A stretch of 20,990 nt of DNA from Gammaproteobacteria bacterium (lineage in GTDB: Bacteria > Pseudomonadota > Gammaproteobacteria > Xanthomonadales > Xanthomonadaceae), in contig JANYBA010000173.1 of NCBI GenBank assembly GCA_025360985.1, positions 1 through 20,990 on the forward strand, read 5' to 3'. Numbering within the stretch: the stretch's first letter is position 1; each line of letters begins with the position of its first letter. The notes under the pieces are model-generated. The model had not been told where the DNA came from, searched no databases, and saw nothing but the letters and a program-made list of their open reading frames with translations. Positions 1 through 7,571 of this stretch are shown here, piece after piece. Position numbers and translations under genes: made by a program.

Positions 1-234
1 GCGCAAGCCGCGCGTGAGCACGCCCAGCGTGACGCGCAGGCCCATCGCGAGGCGCAAGCCGCGCGCGAGAAGGCGCAGCAGGACGCGCAAGCCGCGCGTG
101 AGCAAGCCCAGCGTGACGCGCAGGCCCAACGCGAGGCGCAAGCCGCGCGCGAGAAGGCGCAGCTGGACGCGCAAGCCGCGCGTGAGCAGGCCCAACGCGA
201 GGCGCAAGCCGCGCGCGACGCCCAGGCAGCCCGC
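1..234 (+). repeat. 84-bp higher-order tandem repeat inside the Ala/Gln/Arg protein gene
   Basis: Two near-identical 84-bp units lie at 1-84 and 85-168, each made of a 51-bp and a 33-bp block that both begin GCGCAAGCCGCGCG. A third, degraded unit starts at 169 and lacks an 18-bp piece. The unit encodes 28 residues (17+11). Such near-identity at DNA level suggests recent expansion and likely length variation between strains. Confidence 0.85.
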
Positions 235-513
235 GAAAAAGCCCGGCACGATGCCGAGAGTGCCCAGAACCAAGCCAGCGAGCCGCCTCCGGCCGAACCG
301 CCGCCGAACGCGAACGCCAACGACAATGCCAATGCCAATGCCAATCCCAATGCCAACGGCAACGCGAACGAGAATGCGAAGGGACATTGCGTAACGCCGG
401 TGCAGATCGAGCGCATGAAGAAGCGCGGCATGACCGACGAGCAGATCGGCAAGTTCGCGCCCTGCCCAGTCGAACCGCCACCCGAAGAACCGGTGCCCGT
501 GCCCCAGTCGTGA
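1..513 (+). CDS. Partial Ala/Gln/Arg/Glu repeat protein with Asn-Ala linker (C-terminal 170 residues)
   Basis: An open frame enters from the left edge and ends at TGA 511-513; no start is visible, so this is the 3' part of a longer gene. Visible residues 1-83 are nearly all Ala, Gln, Arg, Glu, Asp and Lys, in repeats built on AQAAREKAQQD (11 residues) and shorter AQAQRE-type units, which predicts a long charged helix or coiled coil. Residues 84-94 are Pro-rich, and about 95-127 form an Asn-Ala linker of the NANANDNAN type. The tail has two cysteines (in GHCVTP and FAPCPV) flanking the basic helix-like stretch IERMKKRGMTDEQIGKF, which faintly resembles a SHOCT motif. It ends Pro/Glu-rich (PPPEEPVPVPQS). 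I do not recognise the family. The codons keep the neighbours' high GC at third positions and a strong terminator follows, so it looks like a real gene; it may be a periplasmic or envelope protein. Confidence 0.75.
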   Translation, partial: AQAAREHAQRDAQAHREAQAAREKAQQDAQAAREQAQRDAQAQREAQAAREKAQLDAQAAREQAQREAQAARDAQAAREKARHDAESAQNQASEPPPAEPPPNANANDNANANANPNANGNANENAKGHCVTPVQIERMKKRGMTDEQIGKFAPCPVEPPPEEPVPVPQS

Positions 514-525
514 TTCGCAGCCATG

Positions 526-566
526 GAAAAGCCCGGCCGGAGAGATCCGGCCGGGCTTTCTTTTTC
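526..566 (+). terminator. Strong bidirectional rho-independent terminator
   Basis: AAAAGCCCGGCCGG (527-540), loop AGAGAT, then the complementary CCGGCCGGGCTTTC running into a T-rich tract to 566. The stem is about 13 bp and perfectly paired. The A-run on the left arm lets it work on the minus strand too, so it can serve both the upstream + gene and the convergent DUF2383 gene ending at 586. Confidence 0.9.
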
Positions 567-585
567 TACCTACTGGCTGCGAAAC

Positions 586-1035
586 TCAGGCGGCTTTCTT
601 CAAGGCCACCTTGCGAGCCCGCATCAGGTCGTGGCTCTGGCGCACTTGCGGCTCCAGGCGATCGAGCACGGCCAGCGCCGACGGTGCCAGGCTGCTGTCC
701 TTGCGCGCCTCGTCGAATGCCTTGACCAGGCGATCCTCGGACTGGTCGAGCTGCGCGACGTATTGGTAATCCTTGCTGCCGGCCAGGCCGCGCAAGTCAC
801 CATAGAGCTTCCTGATTTCGCCGACCATGGTGCCGGTCTCGGTCGGCTGGTCGCCGCCGGACGCCTTGATTTCGGCCGACAGGCCGGTAACGATTTCGGC
901 CTTGATCGTACCGATGCGGGCGAACAGATCCTGCAGTGCCGGATCGCTGACTTTGCCGGCGGCGTGGTGGTAAAACTCCTGGCCATCGCGGGCGATAGCG
1001 ACGAGGTCGTTCAGAACTTGATTGCTGTGCTTCAT
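586..1035 (-). CDS. PA2169 family four-helix-bundle protein (DUF2383), copy 1
   Basis: 149 residues. The start MKHSNQVLNDL has a good ribosome site (AAGGAG, about 8 bases before ATG). The protein is mostly amphipathic helix with the family hallmarks HSNxVLNDL at the N-terminus, EFYHHAA, and KDYQYVAQLDQSED in the third helix. DUF2383 proteins are small ferritin-like four-helix bundles of unknown biochemical role, often linked to stress or stationary-phase loci; that link is family knowledge, not visible here. No signal peptide, so cytoplasmic. A clear paralogue sits at 11042-11488. It converges on the Ala/Gln repeat gene and shares its terminator. The family call is firm; the function is unknown. 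Confidence 0.9.
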   Translation of the reverse strand: MKHSNQVLNDLVAIARDGQEFYHHAAGKVSDPALQDLFARIGTIKAEIVTGLSAEIKASGGDQPTETGTMVGEIRKLYGDLRGLAGSKDYQYVAQLDQSEDRLVKAFDEARKDSSLAPSALAVLDRLEPQVRQSHDLMRARKVALKKAA

Positions 1036-1375
1036 CAGGTGTCTCCTTTTTTTACAGGAATGACCGACCGGGACGATGTGGAGCGAGCCGCAAGCCGCGG
1101 CGGTTCCGGTCGGAAGTACAACGACGGCAATGATGCGATGCGCGCCGGGAGTCTTGCTCCCGACACCACCCTAGTGGCGCGGCGATTAGCACGATGTTAT
1201 TTCGCGCGCGCGATTTCGTTATCCGATAATCGCGTACAGATTGGGTAAGGGCTACGTTCACGCCCACGTTCATGTGACGCCACGGACGCGTCGCGGCCAT
1301 GACTATCCGCACGTGCGCCGAGGGCCAGGGCATCCGTTATATTGGGCGGAGTCCCGATCGCACGAGGCTCGTCAC
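1036..1375. other. 340-bp divergent intergenic region (DUF2383 / M13 peptidase)
   Basis: No convincing gene in any frame. It must hold the divergent promoters of the two flanking genes. Visible structure: CGGGAG-TCTTG-CTCCCG (1146-1162), a nested palindrome at 1209-1234, the 10-bp palindrome CGCACGTGCG (1308-1317), and a TTATAT stretch near 1337-1343 that could be a -10 element for the peptidase gene. CCGACCGG and CCGGTCGG also occur inverted about 40 bp apart near 1065 and 1106. Confidence 0.6.
1209..1234. promoter_or_regulatory. Nested palindrome, possible operator
   Basis: CGCGATT (1209-1215) pairs with AATCGCG (1228-1234), and an inner TTAT-CCG-ATAA pairs at 1219-1229. It is AT-richer than its surroundings and lies between divergent genes, a typical operator setting. 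No specific regulator can be named. Confidence 0.35.
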
Positions 1376-3394
1376 GTGAACAAGCTCAATCTCGCCATCG
1401 TCTCCTTCTTCAGCCTGGCCTCCGTTGCCACCGCGGCGACCCATGGCATCGCCCCGGCCGACATGGATCGCAATGCCGCCGCGTGTAGCAACTTCTTCGA
1501 CTACGCCAACGGCGCCTGGCGCAAGGCGCACCCGATCCCCGCTGACATGGATCGCTGGAGCCGGCGCTGGCAGTCCGGCGAAGTCAACAAGGAACACGTC
1601 CGCGACATCCTCAACGAGGTCTCGGCGCGCAGCGATTGGCCGGTTGGCAGCGCCGAACAGTTGTCCGGCGATTTCTACGCCGCCTGCATGAACGAGGGCG
1701 CGGTCGACGCGCTCGGAGCCAAGCCGGTCCAGCCCTACCTCGACGAAATTGCCGCGCTCAAGTCGCGCGCGGACGTGCAAGGCGAGATCGCAAAGTTGCA
1801 CGGGCTCGGAGTCAATGTCGGCTTCAGCCTGTTCGCAGGCCAGGACCTGCACGACCCGACCCGGATGGTCGCGCGCCTCGGCGCCGGCGGCCTCGGCTTG
1901 CCCGATCGCGACTACTACCTCAAGACCGAGGACCGCTTCGTCGAGGCGCGCGCCAAGTATCACGAGCACGTCGCCAGGATGTTCGTGCTCGCCGGTTACG
2001 CGCCGGCGGCCGCCAACACCGCCGCCGCCCATGTCTTCGATTTCGAGAAGCGCCTGGCTACCGCCTCGCTCGACAACGTCGCGCTGCGTGACCCGACCCA
2101 GCAGGACCACAAGACCCGGTTCGACGGCCTGGCGACGATGGCGCCGGACTTCGACTGGGCCGCCTACTTCGATGCCGGCAAGCTGCCGCGCGCGGACGTC
2201 AATGTCGCCGAGCCGGCCTTCATCGCGGAATTCAATACCGAAATCGCCACTGCCCCGCTCGAGCAATGGCGCGACTACCTGGCCTGGCACGTGCTCGACA
2301 CCGCCGCCGATTCCCTGTCCAAGCCGTTCGTCGAGCAGAACTTCGCTTTCTACGGCAAGTACCTCAGCGGCGCGACCACGATGAAACCGCGGGCGATCCG
2401 TTGCGCGCAGGCCACCGACGGCCAGATCGGCGAGGCGCTCGGCCGCGCCTACGTGCAGAAATATTTCTCGCCGGAAGCCAAGGCGCGCATGCAGGAGATG
2501 GTCGACAACATCCTGGCCGCGATGCACGACGACATCGAAAACCTGGCCTGGATGAGCCCGGAAACCAAGGCCAAGGCTCTGGCCAAACTCGCCGCCTTCA
2601 ATACCAAGGTCGGCTATCCGGACAAGTGGCGGGAATACACCGGCGTGGTCATCGCCCGCGGTTCCTATTTCGACGACGTCGTCGCCGCCAGCCGCTGGAA
2701 CATCAACGACAATCTGGCGCAGGTCGGCAAGCCGGTCGATCGCAGCCGCTGGGGCATGACGCCGCCGACCTCGAACGCCTACTACGACGCGTCGATGAAC
2801 GAGATCGTGTTTCCGGCCGGCATCCTGCAGCCGCCGGCCTTCGACGTGAACGCCACCGACGCGGTCAACTACGGCGCGATCGGCGTCGTCATCGGCCACG
2901 AGGTCAGCCACGGCTTCGACGACTCGGGCGCGCAATTCGACGGCCAGGGCCGCCTCGCCAACTGGTGGACCGACGAGGACCACAAGCAGTTCGAGGCGCG
3001 CGGGCAATGCGTGGTCAGGCAGTTCGACGGCTATTTCATCGAGCCGGGCATCCACCACAACGGCAAGCTGGTGCTGGGCGAATCGATCGGCGACCTCGGC
3101 GGCGCCAAGCTCGCCTACCTCGCCTACCAGAAGTCTCGCGTCGGCAAGGGCCCGGAGCCGACCATCGACGGCTTCACGCCCGAGCAGCAGTTCTTCCTGG
3201 CCTGGGGCCAGTGGCGCGGCGACGAGATCCGGCCGGAGACGCAGCGCACCATGGTCCAGGGCGACGAACACCCGATCGCCAAGTACCGCGTCAACGGCCC
3301 ACTCTCGAACCTGCATGAGTTCAGTGCTGCTTTCAGCTGCAAGCCCGGCGATGCGATGGTGCGGCCCGATGCCGATCGCTGCGAGGTCTGGTAA
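1376..3394 (+). CDS. Secreted M13 (neprilysin/PepO-type) zinc metallopeptidase
   Basis: 672 residues from a GTG start, chosen because it places a clean signal peptide (MNKLNLAIVSFFSLASVATA) at the N-terminus and has GAGG 8 bases upstream; an upstream in-frame start at 1241 would add 45 non-coding-like residues. The hallmarks of family M13 are all present: NAYYDASMNEIVFPAG, the zinc motif HEVSH at 508-512 inside VIGHEVSHGFDDSGAQ, the third ligand in ESIGDLGG (E569, D573), and the C-terminal Cys-x-V-W ending (CEVW). The length fits bacterial M13 enzymes. These enzymes cleave short peptides on the amino side of hydrophobic residues in the periplasm or outside the cell. The next gene starts 27 bases downstream, so co-transcription is likely. 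Confidence 0.95.
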   Translation: MNKLNLAIVSFFSLASVATAATHGIAPADMDRNAAACSNFFDYANGAWRKAHPIPADMDRWSRRWQSGEVNKEHVRDILNEVSARSDWPVGSAEQLSGDFYAACMNEGAVDALGAKPVQPYLDEIAALKSRADVQGEIAKLHGLGVNVGFSLFAGQDLHDPTRMVARLGAGGLGLPDRDYYLKTEDRFVEARAKYHEHVARMFVLAGYAPAAANTAAAHVFDFEKRLATASLDNVALRDPTQQDHKTRFDGLATMAPDFDWAAYFDAGKLPRADVNVAEPAFIAEFNTEIATAPLEQWRDYLAWHVLDTAADSLSKPFVEQNFAFYGKYLSGATTMKPRAIRCAQATDGQIGEALGRAYVQKYFSPEAKARMQEMVDNILAAMHDDIENLAWMSPETKAKALAKLAAFNTKVGYPDKWREYTGVVIARGSYFDDVVAASRWNINDNLAQVGKPVDRSRWGMTPPTSNAYYDASMNEIVFPAGILQPPAFDVNATDAVNYGAIGVVIGHEVSHGFDDSGAQFDGQGRLANWWTDEDHKQFEARGQCVVRQFDGYFIEPGIHHNGKLVLGESIGDLGGAKLAYLAYQKSRVGKGPEPTIDGFTPEQQFFLAWGQWRGDEIRPETQRTMVQGDEHPIAKYRVNGPLSNLHEFSAAFSCKPGDAMVRPDADRCEVW

Positions 3395-3421
3395 TCTGCG
3401 GCTGGATTCCAAGGAGTCGCC

Positions 3422-4609
3422 ATGCGCTCGCCACTTTTTCGCGTCCTGACTGTTGCAACCCTCCTGGCTTCGGCTTTCGTAGCTCCCGCGGCGACAGCGC
3501 AACTGGTGCGACCCATGGTTCGACTGCCGGTGACGCCCATGGTCCTGAACTTGCACAGGCGCATGACGGCGTTCGATCCGGCGGCCAACGGTTTCCGCTT
3601 CATCAACAGCTTCAAGACCGTCACCGGCGCCGCCGACATCACCACCAACGGCCTGTGCGGCGGCATGGTCTACACCGCGCTCGACTACTTCACCACCGGA
3701 ACGCCCGTGCCGCGACAGAACTACACGCCGGTCAATGGCACGCGCCTGCAGTCCTATATCTACGATCGCCAGCAGACCTCGCTCAACAACGTCATGCCGA
3801 AGTGGGTTGAACTGCATTTCAATCCGGGCGGCGGCCGCAACCAGGAATTCTTCAACTGGGGCCTGCAAGGCACCGGCGGCGGTCGCCTGCAGGAGATCAA
3901 GACCGAAATCGACGCCGGCCATCCCGTGCCGCTCGGCCTGAAATCGCTCAGTGCCAATCCCGGCGAAGACCATGTCGTGCTGGCGGTGGGTTACGACACC
4001 GGCCGCTACCAGGGCGACCTCGGCGACTTCAAGGAAGACTTGAAGATCTTCATTTACGATCCGAACAACGGCGCGGTGACGAAAACGCTGTATCCGGTGG
4101 TCGGCGAGCAGAAATACTGCATCGATTATTCGGACGGCCCGCACTGCTGGCGCGCCTATTTCGTCATGACCGGGGCCTACAGCGCGAAAGCGCCGCCGGA
4201 TGTCGGCACGGCGGGCAAGGAACTGGTGCTGAGTTTCCTGACCGGCGGCGACGACCTGCGCGGTGGCGGCGACAACGTATCGGTCGTGGTGAACCTGCGC
4301 AACGGAGCGCCGATCAGGGCCGACAACGTCAACCTCGGCCAGCGCTGGATCGACAACACCTGGCAGGACATCGGCATCGACCTTCCCGACTCGATGCAGC
4401 CCGGAGATATCGCCAGCGTCGATCTGGTGACCGCATTCCGGGGCGGCTTCGATGGCGACAACTGGAACCTCGACCGCCTGATCGTCCAGTTCCGCATGGC
4501 TGATGGCGGCAGCGCGGGTACTTGCGACCGGAACCCCGAGAGCAGGCCGCTGGTCCGCTTCACCGGCGATACCCACGTCTACTCGACGCCCTTCCCCTGC
4601 TCGGGTTGA
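3422..4609 (+). CDS. Secreted papain-fold-like protein with C-terminal PLAT-like beta domain
   Basis: 395 residues; start supported by AAGGAG 5 bases before ATG and a signal peptide ending near residue 26 (AATAQ). Residues about 60-250 look like a cysteine-peptidase fold: NGLCGGM (C79) at the start of a helix, GEDHVVLAVGYD (H184), and IFIYDPNNG (D213/N215), the Cys-His-Asp/Asn order of papain and C39-like enzymes. Residues about 266-360 look like a PLAT/LH2-type beta sandwich: LVLSFLTGGDDLRGGGDN, GQRWIDNTW, and GDNWNLDRLIV. Similar two-part uncharacterised proteins occur in actinobacteria, from memory. The role may be peptidase, transferase or an inactive binding protein. It is sandwiched between the M13 peptidase gene and a threonine synthase gene with very short gaps. 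Confidence 0.75.
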   Translation: MRSPLFRVLTVATLLASAFVAPAATAQLVRPMVRLPVTPMVLNLHRRMTAFDPAANGFRFINSFKTVTGAADITTNGLCGGMVYTALDYFTTGTPVPRQNYTPVNGTRLQSYIYDRQQTSLNNVMPKWVELHFNPGGGRNQEFFNWGLQGTGGGRLQEIKTEIDAGHPVPLGLKSLSANPGEDHVVLAVGYDTGRYQGDLGDFKEDLKIFIYDPNNGAVTKTLYPVVGEQKYCIDYSDGPHCWRAYFVMTGAYSAKAPPDVGTAGKELVLSFLTGGDDLRGGGDNVSVVVNLRNGAPIRADNVNLGQRWIDNTWQDIGIDLPDSMQPGDIASVDLVTAFRGGFDGDNWNLDRLIVQFRMADGGSAGTCDRNPESRPLVRFTGDTHVYSTPFPCSG

Positions 4610-4618
4610 TGCCGCAGA

Positions 4619-5872
4619 GTGTCCTACGTTCGCTGCTTGCGTGGCCTCGCCTCCGGGGTCGAATACCCGGCTGACGTCGCGATGAACCTCGATCCGGTCG
4701 ATGGCCGGCCGGTCGAGATGGTGCTCGACCTCGAACGCCTCGCGTCCGAGCAACCGGATGCCGCGTGGTACGAGCCCGCGCGGCGCGACCTATGGCGCTT
4801 TGGTGGCCTGATGGCGCTCGATGGCAATGACGCGGTCGACGCGACCTTCATTGCTGGCCTCGCGGCCGGCGCCACGCCGCTGCTCGAATACCCGCAGCAA
4901 CCGGTCGCGAAATCGGCGGGGCTGCGCCTGCAGATGAAGGAGGAAGGCAAGGCGCATCCGGGCTTTGGCGCCAACCCGACGCAAAGTTTCAAGGACCGCG
5001 GCATGGCGATGGTGGTCGCGCAGGCGCGCCGGCTTGGCTTGACCCGGCTCGCGGTACCGACGCAGGGAAATGCCGGCGATTCGCTGGTGCACTACGCGCT
5101 CGCCGCCGGCCTGTCGGTGGTGGTGGCGATGCCCGAGGACACGCCGGCCCCGATCCTCAACAACGTCGCCGCCGCGGCCTTGCGTTATCCCGACCAGGTC
5201 AAACTCGAACTCAAGGGCCCGACCATTCGCGAAGCCGGCGCCCTGCTGAAAGAAAAATACGTCGCGCACGGCTATTTTTCGGTGGCGACCTTCCAGGAAC
5301 CGGGCTGGCGCATCGAAGGCAAGAAATCCCTGGGCTTGGAACTGGCCGAACCCGCGCCGGGCGCGACGCGCTGGTCGCTGCCCGATGCCGTGATCTACCC
5401 CACCGGCGGCGGCACCGGCGTGCTCGGCATGTGGAAGGCCTGGGACGAATTGCAGGCGCTGGGCCTGATCGACGCGCGCCGGCCGCGCATGCTCTGCGTG
5501 CAAAGCGCCGCGACCACGCCCCTGGTGCGCGCCTTCGATTCGGGCGCGCCCGACACCACGCCTTTGCCCAGTGCCGGCACGCTCGCCTACGGGCTGAACG
5601 TGCCCGGTGGCGTCGGCCATTTCCGCGTGCTGAAAATCATCCGCGCCAGTGGCGGCGCCGCGGTCGCGGTCGAGGAAGACGCGCTGGCCGCCGAACTCGC
5701 GCGGGTCTGGCGCGAGACCCGCTGGTGGATTTCGCCCGAGGGCGCGGCCTGCCTGGCCGCGCTGCCGCAACTGCTCGATCGCGGCTTGCTCAAGCGCGGC
5801 GAGCGCGTGGTCGCCGTCAATACCGGTTCGGCCGAGAAATACCTGCCGGCCCTTCGCCACCTGCTGGATTGA
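4619..5872 (+). CDS. thrC: Threonine synthase, PLP-dependent (fold type II)
   Basis: 417 residues from a GTG start 9 bases after the previous stop; it keeps the family-like N-terminus YVRCLRG...EYPAD. ATG at 4682 is the alternative and the ribosome site is poor for both. The PLP lysine is K125 in NPTQSFKDRGMAM; VPTQGNAGDSL contacts the cofactor and PTGGGTGVLGM is the phosphate-binding loop. Known reaction: O-phosphohomoserine + water to threonine + phosphate. The N-terminal zinc-ribbon cysteines of many plant/archaeal-type enzymes are missing apart from one Cys. No thrA or thrB is nearby, and the gene sits behind two secreted-protein genes. A related PLP lyase activity cannot be excluded, so the exact substrate is less certain than the family. 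Confidence 0.85.
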   Translation: MSYVRCLRGLASGVEYPADVAMNLDPVDGRPVEMVLDLERLASEQPDAAWYEPARRDLWRFGGLMALDGNDAVDATFIAGLAAGATPLLEYPQQPVAKSAGLRLQMKEEGKAHPGFGANPTQSFKDRGMAMVVAQARRLGLTRLAVPTQGNAGDSLVHYALAAGLSVVVAMPEDTPAPILNNVAAAALRYPDQVKLELKGPTIREAGALLKEKYVAHGYFSVATFQEPGWRIEGKKSLGLELAEPAPGATRWSLPDAVIYPTGGGTGVLGMWKAWDELQALGLIDARRPRMLCVQSAATTPLVRAFDSGAPDTTPLPSAGTLAYGLNVPGGVGHFRVLKIIRASGGAAVAVEEDALAAELARVWRETRWWISPEGAACLAALPQLLDRGLLKRGERVVAVNTGSAEKYLPALRHLLD

Positions 5873-5934
5873 CTCCATCCGCGCCAATCCGCGGTCTTGT
5901 CGTTTACAAGTTGCACGCGTGACCGCGACAGCGC

Positions 5935-6573
5935 TCACCAGTGCTTGGGCAGTTCCTTGGTGATCACCATGCGCCGTTCCTCGCCCTTGGCCAGGAAGCC
6001 ACCGCGCGTCAGTTCGCGCAGAACGTGGTTGATCATCTCGCGGGTGGCGCCGACGCGATCGGCGATCTCCTGCTGGGTCAGGGTCGGCGGGATGACGCGG
6101 ATGTCGCCCTCGTGCACGGCGACTTCGTTGAGCAGCACGACCGTGCGTTCGTAGACGCCGTCCAAGGCCAAGGCCTTGAGCTGCTGGGTCGCATGGCGCA
6201 GGCGCTCGATCAGCTTCAGGGCCAGGCATTCGGCGAATTCCGGATAGGCCTTCATGAAGCTGCGGATCTCGGCGTGGTCGACGACCACGCATTGCGACGC
6301 CACCACCGCCTTCACCGAAGCCGACCGCGGTCCGCCATCAAGGAGCATCTCGCCGAAGAATTCGCCCGGCGCCAGGAAGTTGTAGATCAACTCCCGGCCC
6401 TTGGCGTCGCCGGTGAAGACCTTCAATTCGCCGGTGACCAGGATGTAGAGCGAATCGGAGACCGCGCCCTCGGTAATCAGCCGCTCGCCGCGGGCGAAAC
6501 TCCGCAAGTCGCCGCGCGCGATCAACTGGGACAGTAGTTCTTCGGATAGCTGGCTGGAATGTTCTTGCGTCAT
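5935..6573 (-). CDS. Crp/Fnr-family transcriptional regulator
   Basis: 212 residues starting at ATG 6573 (MTQEHSSQLS). A GTG at 6651 in frame would add 26 residues without domain support, and no strong ribosome site is seen for either. Residues about 22-125 form the cyclic-nucleotide-binding beta barrel, with GELKVF and the phosphate cassette GEFFGEMLLDGGPRSASV (G74, E75, R83, S84), a good match to true cAMP/cGMP binders. The long dimer helix spans about 112-137. The winged helix-turn-helix is at about 164-190 (LTQQEIADRVGATREMINHV). No FNR iron-sulfur cysteine cluster is visible. It is not the xanthomonad Clp sequence type. It is transcribed away from the peptidase-hydrolase pair across a 171-bp gap, so it may control that pair and itself; this is inference. 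Confidence 0.9.
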   Translation of the reverse strand: MTQEHSSQLSEELLSQLIARGDLRSFARGERLITEGAVSDSLYILVTGELKVFTGDAKGRELIYNFLAPGEFFGEMLLDGGPRSASVKAVVASQCVVVDHAEIRSFMKAYPEFAECLALKLIERLRHATQQLKALALDGVYERTVVLLNEVAVHEGDIRVIPPTLTQQEIADRVGATREMINHVLRELTRGGFLAKGEERRMVITKELPKHW

Positions 6574-6744
6574 GTGCCGGGCGATGGTGCGCAGGGGTTG
6601 GCGGTAGCAGGAAACATATCGCACTCGGGCGCCTTCCGGGGCCACTGGCACGGTGTGAACAATTTACGTTGCGCCGGCGCCCATCCGGTGCTCCCATGCA
6701 CGATACGGCGCGTCACGGCTCCTCGAAACGGGGGTGACAAAGTC
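6574..6744. promoter_or_regulatory. Divergent promoter region, crp-like gene / peptidase-hydrolase pair
   Basis: 171 bases without a gene. It must carry both promoters. One Crp-type half site TGTGA is at 6654-6658, but the expected partner TCACA is not found at the right spacing (TACGT instead). No clear -35/-10 pair stands out. Confidence 0.4.
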
Positions 6745-7569
6745 ATGGCCAGGAAGCAGGCAAGCCCAACCAGGGCAGCCAGGAAAGGGCATTTCGCCGA
6801 ACGAATCTGCAATCTCGTGCCGTCCCGCGGCACCGATCAGGATTGGGAGATGCAGAACGCTCTGGCGTCCGGCGCGCACTCTGCCCCGGCGGCGCTTCCG
6901 CCAGCGCTCGATCTGCGCCAGCCCTGGTGGAAGATCGGCAATCAACTTGGAACGGGCGCCTGCGTCGGCTGGGCGACCGCTGATGGCGTGATGCGCTATC
7001 TCCTGGTCAAGGCCAATCGCCTCGGTCCCGGCCAACGGTTGTCGCCGCGTTTCATCTGGATGGCATCGAAAGAGACCGACGAATACGTCACCCGCCCGGA
7101 AACCTTCATCGAAGAAGCCGGCACAAGTTTGAAGGCAGCGCTCGACATCGCCCGCAAGTACGGCACCGTTCCCGACTCCCTGCTGCCATTCAAGATCGAC
7201 ACGCTGATGTACGTCGGCGACGAAAATTCCTTCTTTGCGACGGCGTCGACGCGGCGCGCCGCCAATTACTTCAACCTGCGCAAGAACCTGGGCCAATGGA
7301 AGTCGTGGCTGGCCGGTACCGGACCGATCCTGGCCGGCCTCAGTGTCGACCAGAGCTGGGACGAGGTGGCGACGGATGGCAAGCTCGACACTTTCCAACC
7401 CGCCACCGTGCGCGGCGGCCATGCCGTCTGCATCGTCGGCTACACGAAGGACCGCTTCATCGTTCGCAACAGTTGGGGGCCGACCTGGGGCGACAAGGGT
7501 TTCGGTTATGCCAGCGCCGCCTACATCACGGCGGCATTCTTCGATGAGTCCTACGGCGTGACGCTCTGA
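6745..7569 (+). CDS. Papain-family (C1A-like) cysteine peptidase, apparently cytoplasmic
   Basis: 274 residues from ATG 6745, with a GGGGGTGA Shine-Dalgarno-like stretch about 8 bases upstream. The papain catalytic set is present in order: oxyanion-hole Q67 and nucleophile C73 in NQLGTGACVGWATADG, H226 in RGGHAVCIVGYT, and N242 in IVRNSWGPTWGDKGFGY, the classic NSWG-x-x-WG-x-x-G signature. The N-terminus (MARKQASPTRAARKGHF) is basic with no hydrophobic core, so no signal peptide is seen, and the region ahead of the catalytic Gln (about 60 residues) is too short for a typical inhibitory propeptide. Only 2 bases separate it from the alpha/beta hydrolase gene, so the two are almost certainly co-expressed. 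It may act inside the cell or be exported by a non-Sec route. Confidence 0.88.
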   Translation: MARKQASPTRAARKGHFAERICNLVPSRGTDQDWEMQNALASGAHSAPAALPPALDLRQPWWKIGNQLGTGACVGWATADGVMRYLLVKANRLGPGQRLSPRFIWMASKETDEYVTRPETFIEEAGTSLKAALDIARKYGTVPDSLLPFKIDTLMYVGDENSFFATASTRRAANYFNLRKNLGQWKSWLAGTGPILAGLSVDQSWDEVATDGKLDTFQPATVRGGHAVCIVGYTKDRFIVRNSWGPTWGDKGFGYASAAYITAAFFDESYGVTL

Positions 7570-7571
7570 CC

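Noticed and set aside
1241..1375. 45-residue N-terminal extension of the M13 peptidase
   Set aside because: It would bury the signal peptide inside the protein; GTG 1376 gives a clean exported form.
1337..4753. Very long minus-strand open frame (over 1100 codons) opposite the M13 and papain-like genes
   Set aside because: It is the complement of well-supported genes with intact catalytic motifs; its product is Val/Asp/Ala/Arg/Gly-biased with no domain. Long antisense frames are expected at this GC content.
4790..6292. 500-codon minus-strand frame across threonine synthase and the Crp-like gene
   Set aside because: It overlaps two well-supported genes in other frames and has no recognisable domain.
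6654..6669. Possible Crp binding site in the crp-like upstream region
   Set aside because: TGTGA is present but the second half (TACGT) does not match TCACA, so it is not supported as a full site.
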